Shown: positions 25,320 to 33,942 of the stretch, in pieces
Layout of the letters: the number at the start of each line of letters is the position of its first letter
Numbering within the stretch: position 1 is the stretch's first letter
NCBI GenBank assembly: GCA_017536105.1
Contig: JAFXRZ010000002.1
Location: 47,455 to 111,454 of the forward strand
Length of the DNA: 64,000 nucleotides
Reading direction: 5' to 3'
Source of the DNA: Ruminococcus sp.
Lineage (GTDB): Bacteria; Bacillota_A; Clostridia; Oscillospirales; Ruminococcaceae
Notes under the pieces: generated by a model
The model's input: the letters and a program-made list of their open reading frames with translations, nothing else
Database searches by the model: none
Told to the model about the DNA's origin: nothing
Made by a program: the position numbers and the translations under genes

Positions 25320-26888
25320 TCATTTTGCGTATTCGACTACCCTGCTCTCTCTGATGAGATTGACTTTTATCTGTCCGGGGTAATCCATTTCATCTTCAAT
25401 TCTCTTTGCTATCTCACGTGCAACAAGCACCATTTTCTCGTCGTTGATCTTTTCGGGCTGGATCATTATTCTAACCTCACGGCCTGCCTGGATCGCAAAC
25501 GATTTTTCAACACCGTCGTAAGAAGTGCAGATCTCCTCAAGCTTCTGGAGACGCTTGATATAATTCTCGTAGTTCTCACTTCTGGCACCGGGTCTTGCTG
25601 CCGAGATAGCATCGGCTGCCTGGACGAGTGCCGCAACGACTGTTTTGGTCTCAACGTCGCCGTGGTGGGCTTCTATTGCATGAAGCACTTCTGCATTTTC
25701 CTTATACTTCTTGCAGACATCTACGCCGATCTGGACGTGCGAGCCCTCGATCTCGTAGCTGAGCGCCTTACCGATATCATGCAGCAATCCGGCTCTTCTT
25801 GCCAGACCTGCATCGACGCCGAGCTCGGAAGCCATCATACCTGCAAGGTGGGCGACCTCTATAGAGTGATCGAGGACATTCTGGCGGTAACTTGTTCTGT
25901 AGTGGAGTCTTCCCAGCAGCTTTACAAGCTCGTGGTTGACGCCGTGAACATTACACTCGAGAACGGCTCTCTGACCCTCCTGTTTGATCTTATACTCGAC
26001 CTCTGCTCTTGCCTTATCGACCATTTCCTCGATACGGGTCGGGTGGATACGGCCGTCCTGGATAAGCTTTTCAAGGGCTATCCTGGCGATCTCACGCCTT
26101 ACCTGGTCGAAGCAGGAGAGAGTTATCGCTTCGGGAGTATCGTCGATTATGAGATCGACTCCGGTAAGGGTCTCGATAGTACGGATGTTTCGTCCCTCTC
26201 GTCCGATGATCCTGCCCTTCATATCGTCGTTAGGCAGCGGAACGACGGAAACTGCGGTCTCTGAGACCTGGTCGGCTGCACATCTTGCGATAGCCAGCGA
26301 GATATACTGTCTTGCCTTGGCCTCGCACTCGTCCTTGATCTGAGCCTCGTAATTGTTGATCCTGACGGCCTTATCGTGGACAAGTTCGCCCTCGAGATTA
26401 GAGAGCAGATACTCCTTAGCCTGTTCCTTGGAGAATTCGGAGATCTTTTCCAGCATATCCAGCTGAGAGCTTTTGATCCTTTCGGCTTCTGCGACTTTCT
26501 CGTCTGCCGATCTCAGCTTTGCCTGGAGAGCCTCTTCCTTCTTTTCAAGGTTGTCGAGCTTCTTGTCGATAGTTTCTTCCTTCTGATTGATCCTGCGTTC
26601 CTGTCTTGAGACTTCGATACGTCTGTCCTTGAGCTCTTTTTCCGTTTCCTGGCGGGACTTATGTATTTCGTCCTTAGCCTCAACGAGAGCTTCTTTCTTC
26701 AAAGTCTCGGCGTTCTTTTTCGCATCTTCAATGATCCTTTCGGCTTCCTTCTCCGCAGAGCCTATCGCAGCCTCGGCAGTTCTCTGCCTGTCTTTCTGGC
26801 CCTTTTTGTAGAAGACAAAACCGCTCACGAAAGCACCAACGACAAGAGTTGCTACAGCGATTGCTATAGCGATGCCTATACTTATCAT
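25320..26888 (-). CDS. rny: Ribonuclease Y
   Basis: A 522-residue membrane-anchored endoribonuclease that starts mRNA decay in Firmicutes. N-terminal membrane helix ([20 protein letters not shown]), a long charged coiled coil (about 35-200), KH domain with [15 protein letters not shown], and HD domain with LLHDIGKA and the following HHGD. Start chosen at the ATG with AAGGAGG upstream; an in-frame start at 26957 would add residues before the membrane anchor and has no ribosome site. Monocistronic with a long leader of about 214 bases from the promoter at 27109. Confidence 0.97.
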   Translation of the reverse strand: MISIGIAIAIAVATLVVGAFVSGFVFYKKGQKDRQRTAEAAIGSAEKEAERIIEDAKKNAETLKKEALVEAKDEIHKSRQETEKELKDRRIEVSRQERRINQKEETIDKKLDNLEKKEEALQAKLRSADEKVAEAERIKSSQLDMLEKISEFSKEQAKEYLLSNLEGELVHDKAVRINNYEAQIKDECEAKARQYISLAIARCAADQVSETAVSVVPLPNDDMKGRIIGREGRNIRTIETLTGVDLIIDDTPEAITLSCFDQVRREIARIALEKLIQDGRIHPTRIEEMVDKARAEVEYKIKQEGQRAVLECNVHGVNHELVKLLGRLHYRTSYRQNVLDHSIEVAHLAGMMASELGVDAGLARRAGLLHDIGKALSYEIEGSHVQIGVDVCKKYKENAEVLHAIEAHHGDVETKTVVAALVQAADAISAARPGARSENYENYIKRLQKLEEICTSYDGVEKSFAIQAGREVRIMIQPEKINDEKMVLVAREIAKRIEDEMDYPGQIKVNLIRESRVVEYAK

Positions 26889-27028
26889 GTATAGTTTCCT
26901 CCTTCTCGTTTGTTGCCGCTCTGCATTTTCAGCTCTTATCATATAAAAATATGACAATTACTGTAAAGCATTGCGGCGAAATATGAAATTGTAAAGATAC
27001 AGTTAGCAAAAATAATTCTATAATATAA

Positions 27029-27081
27029 GGCATATACGGCGCTTTGCGCTTGATGTGTCCAAAAAAAGGACCTGATATGCC
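27029..27081 (-). other. Potential three-way-junction leader structure upstream of rny
   Basis: Within the rny leader, arms GGCATAT / ATATGCC enclose two hairpins, GTCC-A7-GGAC and GCGC-TTT-GCGC (plus-strand notation). This folds as a compact 53-base three-way junction. I do not match it to a known riboswitch. It may be an autoregulatory mRNA feature, or chance in AT-rich DNA. Confidence 0.35.
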
Positions 27082-27108
27082 AATATAAAAACATTATTGC
27101 ATAATATT

Positions 27109-27137
27109 ATTGTATAACAAATTCGTACAAATGTCAA
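27109..27137 (-). promoter_or_regulatory. Promoter of rny
   Basis: Minus-strand TTGACA-N17-TACAAT. A second possible promoter (TTTACA-N18-TATGAT) lies at 26938-26967, closer to the gene. Confidence 0.75.
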
Positions 27138-27200
27138 GCAATTATTTGTGTATTTTATCAAAAAATAAAAATTTTTTTGCTTATTCACATTTAAGCGAGC

Positions 27201-27229
27201 TTGACAAGGGCAAAATTTAGTGATAAACT
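27201..27229 (+). promoter_or_regulatory. Promoter of the 103-residue membrane protein gene
   Basis: TTGACA-N17-TAAACT about 45 bases before the ATG at 27274. Confidence 0.75.
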
Positions 27230-27273
27230 TGAAAAAGCGGAAGGAACGCCAATGATCCGACTGGAGGGAGAGC

Positions 27274-27585
27274 ATGAGAAAGGTATTGGGCTTTATCTGC
27301 TACGGACTTTGTCTTGCTGCCGAAGGCGGAGCTGCTTATCTGACATATCTCACATACATACAGCGCATTTCCTACGAATACGGCATGATGAGCTTCATTC
27401 CTGTGTTCATCCTGTCCTACTGGTTCGCAACGTTTTTCTCCCAGCTAATGAGCACAAAGGAAGGCTTGCTTATCGGCAAGCGACTCTACACTGCACTCAG
27501 CTGGTCCCAGACTTTGATAGCGATAGGGCTTTTAGCATCCTGGGCATATCTTATCTATTCGCGATCGCTGTATCTGCAATTCTGA
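27274..27585 (+). CDS. Small membrane protein of unknown function
   Basis: A 103-residue protein with three hydrophobic segments (about 5-26, 38-57 and 75-95), no recognised family. GGAGGGAG lies just before the ATG; it has its own promoter and terminator, so it is an independent single gene between rny and the sugar transporter. Confidence 0.8.
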   Translation: MRKVLGFICYGLCLAAEGGAAYLTYLTYIQRISYEYGMMSFIPVFILSYWFATFFSQLMSTKEGLLIGKRLYTALSWSQTLIAIGLLASWAYLIYSRSLYLQF

Positions 27586-27595
27586 AAAAGACGCA

Positions 27596-27620
27596 AAAGA
27601 GGCTTCGGCCTCTTTTTTTA
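27596..27620 (+). terminator. Terminator of the 103-residue gene
   Basis: AAAGAGGC-ttcg-GCCTCTTT stem with UUCG tetraloop and a T7 tail. Confidence 0.92.
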
Positions 27621-27626
27621 TTGCAT

Positions 27627-27655
27627 AAAAAAACTGCGCCCCTAAGGACGCAGCT
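27627..27655 (-). terminator. Terminator of the sugar ABC transporter operon
   Basis: Minus strand: CTGCGTCC / GGGCGCAG stem followed by T7, 18 bases beyond the permease stop. Confidence 0.88.
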
Positions 27656-27673
27656 TATTGAATATCTTATCGA

Positions 27674-28582
27674 TCAACCCTTTACAGCGCCGAGAGCGAT
27701 ACCACGGATGATATACTTTGAAAGCGCAAGGTAAACGACGATAACAGGCAGGATAGCGAGAACCATATAGAGGTTCATAACACCTGTGTTAGACGCCATC
27801 GGGTTGGACTGGATATTTGCTCGCATGATCTGCAAGACAAGCGGTACAGTCTTCTTCTCAGCGGAGTCGATGATCAGCTGAGGCATGAAGAGGTTGTTCC
27901 AAGCGGAAACGAACACGAATATACCCTGTACTGCGAATGCAGGCTTGAGGATAGGCAGAACGATGGAGTTGAATGTTCTGAACTCTCCGCAGCCGTCGAT
28001 ACGAGCGGCCTCAACGATCTCGAGGGGCAGCGACGAAACCATATACTGGATCATAAAGAAGTATACGGCAGGAGCTGCAACTGCGGGAACGATAAGAGGG
28101 ATATAGCTGTCGAGCAGACCCTTGCTGCCGAACACAGTCATGCTTTTGAGCATTCTGTAGAAACCGATAGCAGCAGACTGCGTAGGAACCATCATAACGA
28201 TAAGTATGAAGGTATGCGCGATCTTTTTGAGTCTGAAGTCATAAACATGGATCGCATAAGCGGTGAGTGCAGAGAAGTATACCGAGAGGATAGTCACAAG
28301 GACTGAGATCTCGATACTGTTGAGGAACGAACGGAAGAAGTTTCCGTAGTTCTGTTTGAAGGTATCGCTTCTGAGATAACGGAAGTTATCTCCGAGAACG
28401 CCTTCGGGAACGAACTTGATGCCCGACTGTACCTTGCCGCGTGTTGCGTTGACTATCAGCAGATAGAAAGGCAGAAGAGAAATAAACACAAGCAAAACCA
28501 GGACGGTATATGCTATAACCCTTCTGATCAGAAGCTTTTTGCGGTCATCGGACTGACCGGCAACGCCTTCAATTCTTGGCAT
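27674..28582 (-). CDS. Carbohydrate ABC transporter permease (MalG/CUT1 type)
   Basis: A 302-residue inner-membrane permease with six helices and the cytoplasmic EAA loop EAARIDGCGEFRTFNSIVLP (about 205) that docks the ATPase. It ends with the family pattern SKYIIRGIALGAVKG. AGGAGG precedes the ATG; 18 bases after the partner permease. Together with the partner (28601) and the binding protein (29677) it forms a CUT1 importer; the ATPase is not encoded here and is presumably a shared MsmX/MsmK-type protein. Confidence 0.95.
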   Translation of the reverse strand: MPRIEGVAGQSDDRKKLLIRRVIAYTVLVLLVFISLLPFYLLIVNATRGKVQSGIKFVPEGVLGDNFRYLRSDTFKQNYGNFFRSFLNSIEISVLVTILSVYFSALTAYAIHVYDFRLKKIAHTFILIVMMVPTQSAAIGFYRMLKSMTVFGSKGLLDSYIPLIVPAVAAPAVYFFMIQYMVSSLPLEIVEAARIDGCGEFRTFNSIVLPILKPAFAVQGIFVFVSAWNNLFMPQLIIDSAEKKTVPLVLQIMRANIQSNPMASNTGVMNLYMVLAILPVIVVYLALSKYIIRGIALGAVKG

Positions 28583-28600
28583 AAGACATAACCTCCTATA

Positions 28601-29557
28601 TTAAGCTTTCTTTTTCTTCTTTTTACCGTATCTGGTCTTAACGGTATCATCCTCCATAACTTTAAGGGTGATGAAGCCGAGGATAGCAGAAACGATAAAT
28701 ACGAGAACAGACAGAGCTGCCACCTTACCGACAGACGAATTCTTACCGAGCTGGATCTGAGAAACGAGCGTCATCAGAACGGTATTAGGTCCGCCGCCCT
28801 TGCCTCCGATGATGTAAGGTACATCATACATCTGCAGACCACCGATCATGGAGGTCACGAGAACATAGGCGAATATCGGCTTGATAAGGGGAATAGTGAT
28901 CTGCCAGAAGGTCTGTGAAGGACTTGCTCCGTCGATCTGAGCAGACTCATACAGCGAGGTGTCGATTCCCATGATAGATGCCATGAGGAGTATGGTTGTA
29001 TTACCGTACCACATCATGAAGTTTATAATGCCTACTACTATACGCGAACCGTTAGCATTTTCGAGCATCTGAACTCCGCCCAATAACTCGTCTATTGTAC
29101 CGCCTCTGGTAAAGAGGTTATAGAACAGCAGCGAGAATGCAGACGCCATGATAACGTTCGGCAGATAGATAACTGTCTTAAAGAAGCCCTGAGCTTTAAG
29201 CTTCAGGCGGATATCGGTAAACCATACGGCAAGCAGAAGCGACATTACGATCTGGGGGATAAAACCGATTATCCAGAGGATCATAGTGTTCTTCAGAGAT
29301 GCAGTAAAGATATCACCGTCACCGGTCAATACGGTTTTGAAATTATCGAGACCGCAAAAACCGTTATCAATAATATTATCCGCAGCTCCCGAACCTCCTC
29401 TTATACTTGCGACTGAACCCTGGCTGACTGTATAGTCAAGGAAGCCGTAGTAGAAGGTCTGGATCAAAGGAACCAGAGAGAATACGATATATACTACGAA
29501 AAAGGGTATAAGAAAGATATAGCCCCACTTTGCGTAGCTGATACTCTTTTTTTTCAT
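28601..29557 (-). CDS. Carbohydrate ABC transporter permease (MalF/CUT1 type)
   Basis: A 318-residue permease: N-terminal helix after a Lys-rich start (MKKKSISYAKWGYIFLIPFF), six helices in all, EAA-type loop SAQIDGASPSQTFWQITIPL (about 218) and a Lys-rich C-terminus. The chosen ATG has AGGTGA nine bases upstream; an in-frame GTG four codons earlier overlaps that ribosome site. A stem-loop with terminator features lies between it and the upstream binding-protein gene. Confidence 0.95.
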   Translation of the reverse strand: MKKKSISYAKWGYIFLIPFFVVYIVFSLVPLIQTFYYGFLDYTVSQGSVASIRGGSGAADNIIDNGFCGLDNFKTVLTGDGDIFTASLKNTMILWIIGFIPQIVMSLLLAVWFTDIRLKLKAQGFFKTVIYLPNVIMASAFSLLFYNLFTRGGTIDELLGGVQMLENANGSRIVVGIINFMMWYGNTTILLMASIMGIDTSLYESAQIDGASPSQTFWQITIPLIKPIFAYVLVTSMIGGLQMYDVPYIIGGKGGGPNTVLMTLVSQIQLGKNSSVGKVAALSVLVFIVSAILGFITLKVMEDDTVKTRYGKKKKKKA

Positions 29558-29599
29558 ACGAATATTCACCTACATCTTAAAAAATTCATTGACGAAAAC

Positions 29600-29635
29600 A
29601 AAAAATAAGGGGGCAGGAACGCCCCCACCCCCTTA
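29600..29635 (-). terminator. Intra-operon terminator/processing hairpin after the binding-protein gene
   Basis: Minus-strand GGGGGC / GCCCCC stem (longer alternative AAGGGGG / CCCCCTT) followed by TTATTTTTTG, located between the solute-binding protein and first permease. It should lower permease expression relative to the binding protein. Confidence 0.8.
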
Positions 29636-29676
29636 TCTTCAATGATTCACATTTTAACTGCGTTCTGAGTATCCGA

Positions 29677-31107
29677 TTAGAAATCGCACTCGAGGTCGCC
29701 GTACAGAGTGGTGATCTTGGTCTTGAAGTTTGCAAGAGCCTCGTCATAGGAAACGTTACCAAGGAAGTAGTCCTTCATAGCGCCCTGGAACTGCTCGTTG
29801 CATCCCTGGTCATAAGCGCAGAGCTTGCCGCTCATGTCGATAGAATCAGCCTGCTCGGAGCAGAGCTTGAGGTGATTCTGGCCGCCGAGGAACGGATTGG
29901 TGTATCCGCCGTCGATGAGCTCCTGCATAGCAGCCTTGTTGTTTGTATAGTCCTGGCAATCCTGGGTGATCTTCTTCATCGTAGCAGAATCGCAGGTGAG
30001 CTTCAGCATGATATCACGAGTGATAGCGATGTTGTCGGAGCCATAGCATCCAACGAGCCATGTGCCGCCCCAGAAGTACTTCTGAGGACCGAGGCAAGTT
30101 CTCCACTCGCCGTAACCGCCGTTGCCAACTTCTTCCTTACCGCCGTCATCGGTGGACTTGTCAAGAGTGTTAGGCAGGAGGCAGAAAGGAATACCCCATG
30201 TAGGATAGAAGTAACCGAAGGTCTTACCGTCGATCTTCTGGCCAGCAGCCCAAGCAGCATCCCAAAGGGAAGTCTTGTTGTTGTAGCCCTCGTCTGTGAA
30301 CTTCTTGGTCTGGTCAACCCACTCCTTGATCTCGGGAGCGATTGTGATCTTACCGTCAGTTACCCAAGGCTGAGAAACGTTGTTGGAGAAGAGTCTGTAA
30401 GTATCGTCGAAACCGGAAACCATAGCGATTCCTTTTTCCTTCATCTTAGCAGCAACTTCTTCGAACTTTGTCCAGTCAGAGATCATAGCCTGAACCTCAT
30501 CAGGATCATCTGTGCCGAGAACGTCTCTAGCATATACAGCATTGTAGCAGTACAGACCAGGAGCAGCCTGCCAAGAAACACCCTTCAGAGTGCCGTTAGC
30601 GTCAGTCATAACGTCCTGAGTATACTTATACTGGTTAGCCATGTCATCCTTGCTGACACCGATCTCACCGATTACATCGAGGCAAGCGTCGGAGCTAACA
30701 TACTTCAGAGCGTAGTCAGCCTCTACGAGGAACATATCGATCTTGTCATCATCAGCAGCGTCGTTCTGACCTGCGATAGCTTCGTCGAGCTTGGTCTGGT
30801 AAACGTTACCCTCGTTAGTGTTGGTAACCCAGTTAACCTCTACGCCGTCCCAGAGAGCCTGATCTCTCTGATCCCAGTAGTAGTTCTCGAATCTCTCCTT
30901 GAACTCTGTGTTCCATACATAGATGTTGTACTTCTTACCGGTGTTGACAAGAGTCTCGACCTCAGCGGTAGAAACGTCAGCGATGCTCTTATCGCCAGCG
31001 CTCTTGCTGGAAGCGGAGCTCGAATCGCTGCTTCCGCAGCCTGCCATCATTGTTCCAGCCATCATAACTGCGAACGAGCCGGCAAGAACTTTCTTTAACT
31101 GTGCCAT
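29677..31107 (-). CDS. Extracellular carbohydrate-binding lipoprotein (CUT1 ABC transporter)
   Basis: A 476-residue secreted lipoprotein. Signal peptide with lipobox MMAGC near residues 19-23 (MAQLKKVLAGSFAVMMAGTM start), then a Ser-rich linker, and a periplasmic-binding fold of the sugar family 1 type (KYNIYVWNTEFKERFENYY, FLVEADYALKYV, GYFYPTWGIPF). Several Trp/Tyr residues suit sugar stacking; the specific sugar cannot be read. Start is the ATG after AAGGAGGAAATTT. Downstream of the LacI gene by 68 bases, followed by both permeases. Confidence 0.95.
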   Translation of the reverse strand: MAQLKKVLAGSFAVMMAGTMMAGCGSSDSSSASSKSAGDKSIADVSTAEVETLVNTGKKYNIYVWNTEFKERFENYYWDQRDQALWDGVEVNWVTNTNEGNVYQTKLDEAIAGQNDAADDDKIDMFLVEADYALKYVSSDACLDVIGEIGVSKDDMANQYKYTQDVMTDANGTLKGVSWQAAPGLYCYNAVYARDVLGTDDPDEVQAMISDWTKFEEVAAKMKEKGIAMVSGFDDTYRLFSNNVSQPWVTDGKITIAPEIKEWVDQTKKFTDEGYNNKTSLWDAAWAAGQKIDGKTFGYFYPTWGIPFCLLPNTLDKSTDDGGKEEVGNGGYGEWRTCLGPQKYFWGGTWLVGCYGSDNIAITRDIMLKLTCDSATMKKITQDCQDYTNNKAAMQELIDGGYTNPFLGGQNHLKLCSEQADSIDMSGKLCAYDQGCNEQFQGAMKDYFLGNVSYDEALANFKTKITTLYGDLECDF

Positions 31108-31132
31108 AATAAATTTCCTCCTTAAATTTTGC

Positions 31133-31138
31133 ATTATA
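31133..31138 (-). promoter_or_regulatory. Possible -10 box of the sugar-binding protein gene
   Basis: Minus-strand TATAAT preceded by the hairpin CGCGG-aaaca-CCGCG but no good -35. The gene may depend on read-through from the LacI promoter or on an activator. Confidence 0.35.
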
Positions 31139-31175
31139 TTGCTTTCGCCGCGGTGTTTCCGCGACTTAGTAATGC

Positions 31176-32186
31176 CTAAAGTTGTTTGACGGAGCCGCCT
31201 TCGAGGAAGCTTCCGTCCACGGTTATGACCTCATTCAAGGTCGTTTGTGGATTCTCGATAAGAGAAATGAGTCGATTCGCCGCCGTTGCGCCTATTTTAG
31301 GCGTGTCCTGCGAATAGGTCGTGAGTCTTGGAGACAACAGCTGCGAAAAAGCAATGCCGTCGTAGCCGACGACGGAGATATCGTCCGGAACGGACAGCCC
31401 TCTGTCCTTTATAGCGTTCAGACCTCCCACTGCAGAGTAGTCGTCCGGCATAAAGATACAGGTCGGGATCTCCTTGCCTTTGAGCAGTTTTTTCGTAAGC
31501 TGGTAGGTGTTATCGGGGTTGCAGTAATCTCCGACCAGCAGCCAATCAGGTCTTATCTCGATGCCTCTTGCTCTGCAGCCTTTATAGTAGCCTGCAAAAC
31601 GCTTTTCCGAGACAGCCGATCTTTGTCCCTGTATGTATGCTATCTTCGTATGACCGCGGTCCGCGACATACCTTACAAGCTCCTCCATGCCGTTTTCGTT
31701 ATTGGAAACGACAGCGGTACGGCAGTCAAATATGTGGTCAATGGTGACGACCGGAATATCGCCGTTTATGACCTCATAGACGTCCGGTGTTGTGAAATCG
31801 GTGCATGCAATAACGATTCCGTCAACACTGCGGTACTTACAGTGTTCATACGTTGACATCCTTCTGCCGCCTATGTCCTTATTACTTATAAAAGTAATAT
31901 CATAGCCGCAGCTCTCAGCCTCCGTCTTGAAGCTGTTCAGCACCTTTGCAAAGAACTCATGCGTCAGTCCCCTGCCCGCTTCATCCAGGAACATGACGCC
32001 TAAGTTGTACGTCCTGTTCGTCTTCAGAGCGCGCGCTTGAGAATTCGGGAAGTATCCCATCTCTTTTGCTGTGCGGACAAGTCTTTCGCGAGTAGCTTCG
32101 CTTACGTCCTTATGACCGTTCAGAGCTTTGCTCACTGTTGCAACCGAAACGCCGCAACGGACGGAAATATCCTTTAATGAAACCAA
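31176..32186 (-). CDS. LacI family transcriptional regulator of the sugar transporter
   Basis: A 336-residue repressor. N-terminal helix-turn-helix SLKDISVRCGVSVATVSKAL and the hinge-helix region NSQARALKTNRTYNLGV, followed by a periplasmic-binding-like sensor domain (GIVIACTDF, VVTIDHIF, PDDYSAVGGLNAI, SVVGYDGIAFSQLLSPRLTT). Start codon is TTG, with GGCGG eight bases upstream; no ATG is available. It sits upstream of, and in the same direction as, the transporter genes. Three AAACGTTT-type operators nearby suggest autoregulation. Confidence 0.95.
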   Translation of the reverse strand: MVSLKDISVRCGVSVATVSKALNGHKDVSEATRERLVRTAKEMGYFPNSQARALKTNRTYNLGVMFLDEAGRGLTHEFFAKVLNSFKTEAESCGYDITFISNKDIGGRRMSTYEHCKYRSVDGIVIACTDFTTPDVYEVINGDIPVVTIDHIFDCRTAVVSNNENGMEELVRYVADRGHTKIAYIQGQRSAVSEKRFAGYYKGCRARGIEIRPDWLLVGDYCNPDNTYQLTKKLLKGKEIPTCIFMPDDYSAVGGLNAIKDRGLSVPDDISVVGYDGIAFSQLLSPRLTTYSQDTPKIGATAANRLISLIENPQTTLNEVITVDGSFLEGGSVKQL

Positions 32187-32210
32187 TGGGATTTCCGCCT
32201 TTCGCTCGAT

Positions 32211-32222
32211 TTAAACGTTTAA
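32211..32222. promoter_or_regulatory. LacI-type operator 1
   Basis: Perfect palindrome TTAAACGTTTAA with the central CG typical of LacI-family operators, between the lacI-like start codon and its promoter. Confidence 0.75.
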
Positions 32223-32254
32223 GTGATACTTTTACGCCAAACCGAAGTGTTTTT

Positions 32255-32266
32255 TCAAACGTTTCC
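32255..32266. promoter_or_regulatory. LacI-type operator 2
   Basis: TCAAACGTTTCC, centred about 8 bases downstream of the expected transcription start, so binding would block the lacI-like promoter. Confidence 0.75.
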
Positions 32267-32275
32267 GTTAGTACA

Positions 32276-32304
32276 AATATACATTATTTCTCCTGAAATT
32301 TCAA
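32276..32304 (-). promoter_or_regulatory. Promoter of the LacI-type regulator
   Basis: Minus-strand TTGAAA-N17-TATATT. Operators at 32211 and 32255 lie just downstream. Confidence 0.78.
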
Positions 32305-32566
32305 GCATTTTTGAATTTTTTTATGTTCTGTGTAATAAAATATGGGACTTTTCACAAAGATTTCACTAAAATATTGTGCAGCTTACACATAATAAGCCGC
32401 TCGGTGTAACCGTTGTGTAATAATTTATCGGGCAGGGCTTTCATTTCCGGAAGCTGTCCGGAAGCCGTCGGCCCTACCCGAGTCGGTTCGATTTATTGAT
32501 AGTAATATACAAAAAACCGGACTGGTATTTGGTAAAAAATAGGCAAACTCCTTTGAGATCTGTCGT

Positions 32567-32580
32567 TTCAAACGTTTTCG
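32567..32580. promoter_or_regulatory. LacI-type operator 3
   Basis: TTCAAACGTTTTCG about 310 bases upstream of operator 2, next to the stop codon of the gene at 32584. Its distance suits DNA looping with operators 1 and 2. The interval 32305-32566 shows nothing else recognisable. Confidence 0.6.
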
Positions 32581-32583
32581 TGC

Positions 32584-33633
32584 TTATTTGTCACCAAGCT
32601 GATTTTTGAGCTTATTCTGCTCCTCTTCCATGAGTTTCATAAGGTCTGCCATGCTTGCGGAGGCCGATCTCTTCTCTCCGCTCATCTTGAGCTCGGAGGG
32701 TCTTCTTCTTACGACCTTCTTCTTGGGAGCATTCATCTTCATGCCGGCATCGGCTTCGTCCTTCTTCTCGGCCTCGGGAGCAGCTTCTTCTGCTGCGGCT
32801 TCGGCTTCTTCAGCGGCTTCTGCAGCAGCTTCCTGGGCAGGAGCTTCCTCGGGCTCGGATATAGTTATAGGCTCGGGCTCCTTCTCAGGCTCGGGAGCTT
32901 CTTCTCTGATCCTTCTGGGTGTCTGCTTGGGAGCAAACTGCTCCTCTCTCAGCTCTTCCTCGGCTGCACGAGCTGCCTCGGCACGCATTTCCTTATCGTT
33001 CTCTCCGCCGTAGAGGAAGTCGTCCAGCTCAACGGGCTCGTCGTCCTCATCCTCGTCCTCGTCATCATCTTCCTCGTCGTCATCGTATCTTGCACGGTTG
33101 AAGAGCATGATGATAAGCTCCAGCAGAACGAACAGGAACAGCGGAACTGCGATGCAGGCTATCCTTCCGAACTCGGAGGTGATGAACTTTATGACTTTAC
33201 CGGCTGTAAGGTAGTAGCTGGAAGCTGTACCCACAACGTTGGATGTCTTTACCCTGTAGAGCTTTTCGGGAGCCTTCTCCTGGAACAGTGTATAGACAAC
33301 GCCGTTCAAGTCGGAGCTTGTGGAAACGTCAGCGAGCCAGAACACCGAAGTGCCCACGCCGGGAACTTCCTCGGCGATAACTGCCTTCTTGATACCGTCG
33401 CGGCTCGGAGCACCGTTTGCGGCGATGACCAGCGCATCCTGGGGAACGGAATCTCCCATGCTGTTTGAATCCATCAGGTAAACGCTGTAGCCTGCGATGC
33501 TGGGCGTAACGTCCTTGTTTTTAAACACTCTTGAAACACCCACCAGAAGCAGTATCTCAAGGATTATAAAAACGATAAAAAATATGGCGACGCCTTTGGC
33601 GGCCGATGATTTTTTCTGTTTGGTTGAGCTCAT
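32584..33633 (-). CDS. Signal-peptidase-I-like (SipW-type) membrane protein with acidic cytoplasmic tail
   Basis: A 349-residue protein. Membrane helix 1 (about 14-36), an outer domain (about 38-150) whose start GYSVYLMDSNSMGDSVPQDA resembles the SM..P...GD box of S26 signal peptidases (the Ser before Met would be the nucleophile), membrane helix 2 (about 158-180), and then a long low-complexity tail rich in Asp/Glu and Ala (about 185-300) with a basic C-terminal end. The SipW-like topology supports the relationship, but no clear catalytic Lys or His is seen and no substrate gene is nearby. Activity is uncertain; it may be a degenerate relative. Confidence 0.55.
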   Translation of the reverse strand: MSSTKQKKSSAAKGVAIFFIVFIILEILLLVGVSRVFKNKDVTPSIAGYSVYLMDSNSMGDSVPQDALVIAANGAPSRDGIKKAVIAEEVPGVGTSVFWLADVSTSSDLNGVVYTLFQEKAPEKLYRVKTSNVVGTASSYYLTAGKVIKFITSEFGRIACIAVPLFLFVLLELIIMLFNRARYDDDEEDDDEDEDEDDEPVELDDFLYGGENDKEMRAEAARAAEEELREEQFAPKQTPRRIREEAPEPEKEPEPITISEPEEAPAQEAAAEAAEEAEAAAEEAAPEAEKKDEADAGMKMNAPKKKVVRRRPSELKMSGEKRSASASMADLMKLMEEEQNKLKNQLGDK

Positions 33634-33673
33634 AATAAAGACCTACCTGTCCTTCCGTTATAATTTCCATATT

Positions 33674-33702
33674 ATTATAGCATACTCTTTTCAAAATTTC
33701 AA
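33674..33702 (-). promoter_or_regulatory. Promoter of the signal-peptidase-like gene
   Basis: Minus-strand TTGAAA-N17-TATAAT with extended TGC before the -10. Confidence 0.82.
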
Positions 33703-33744
33703 CCGCTTTGGACAAAAATTTAATAATTTTGTTCTCAAAAGATA

Positions 33745-33773
33745 TTGACAAAATATTGTGTTTCGATTATAAT
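33745..33773 (+). promoter_or_regulatory. Promoter of the tRNA-Thr region
   Basis: TTGACA-N17-TATAAT, about 75 bases upstream of the tRNA-like pseudogene and 170 upstream of the intact tRNA; both would be on one transcript. Confidence 0.85.
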
Positions 33774-33848
33774 TATTAAGTACCTCGCCCGGAAAACCGA
33801 GCTTTATACTATATATAATATATAAGTGTTGGTATAAAAGTATTGAAT

Positions 33849-33919
33849 GCTGGTATGGCTCAGTTGTGTAGAGAAAGTCAACTGTGTTGACTTGCGTATT
33901 CGTAATGCGCAGGTCGCCG
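33849..33919 (+). pseudogene. Truncated, rearranged copy of tRNA-Thr(CGU)
   Basis: It matches the intact tRNA at 33943 in the acceptor and D-arm start (GCTGGTATGGCTCAGTTG) and in the anticodon arm to the T-stem start (ATTCGTAATGCGCAGGTCGC). The D-loop is replaced by tgtagag plus the palindrome AAGTCAAC-tgt-GTTGACTT, and the T-arm and acceptor 3' strand are lost. The CGT anticodon is retained at 33901-33903. It cannot form a cloverleaf, but lies on the same transcript as the functional gene. Confidence 0.85.
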
Positions 33920-33942
33920 AGTGAAAAAAAATAAAAATGAAT

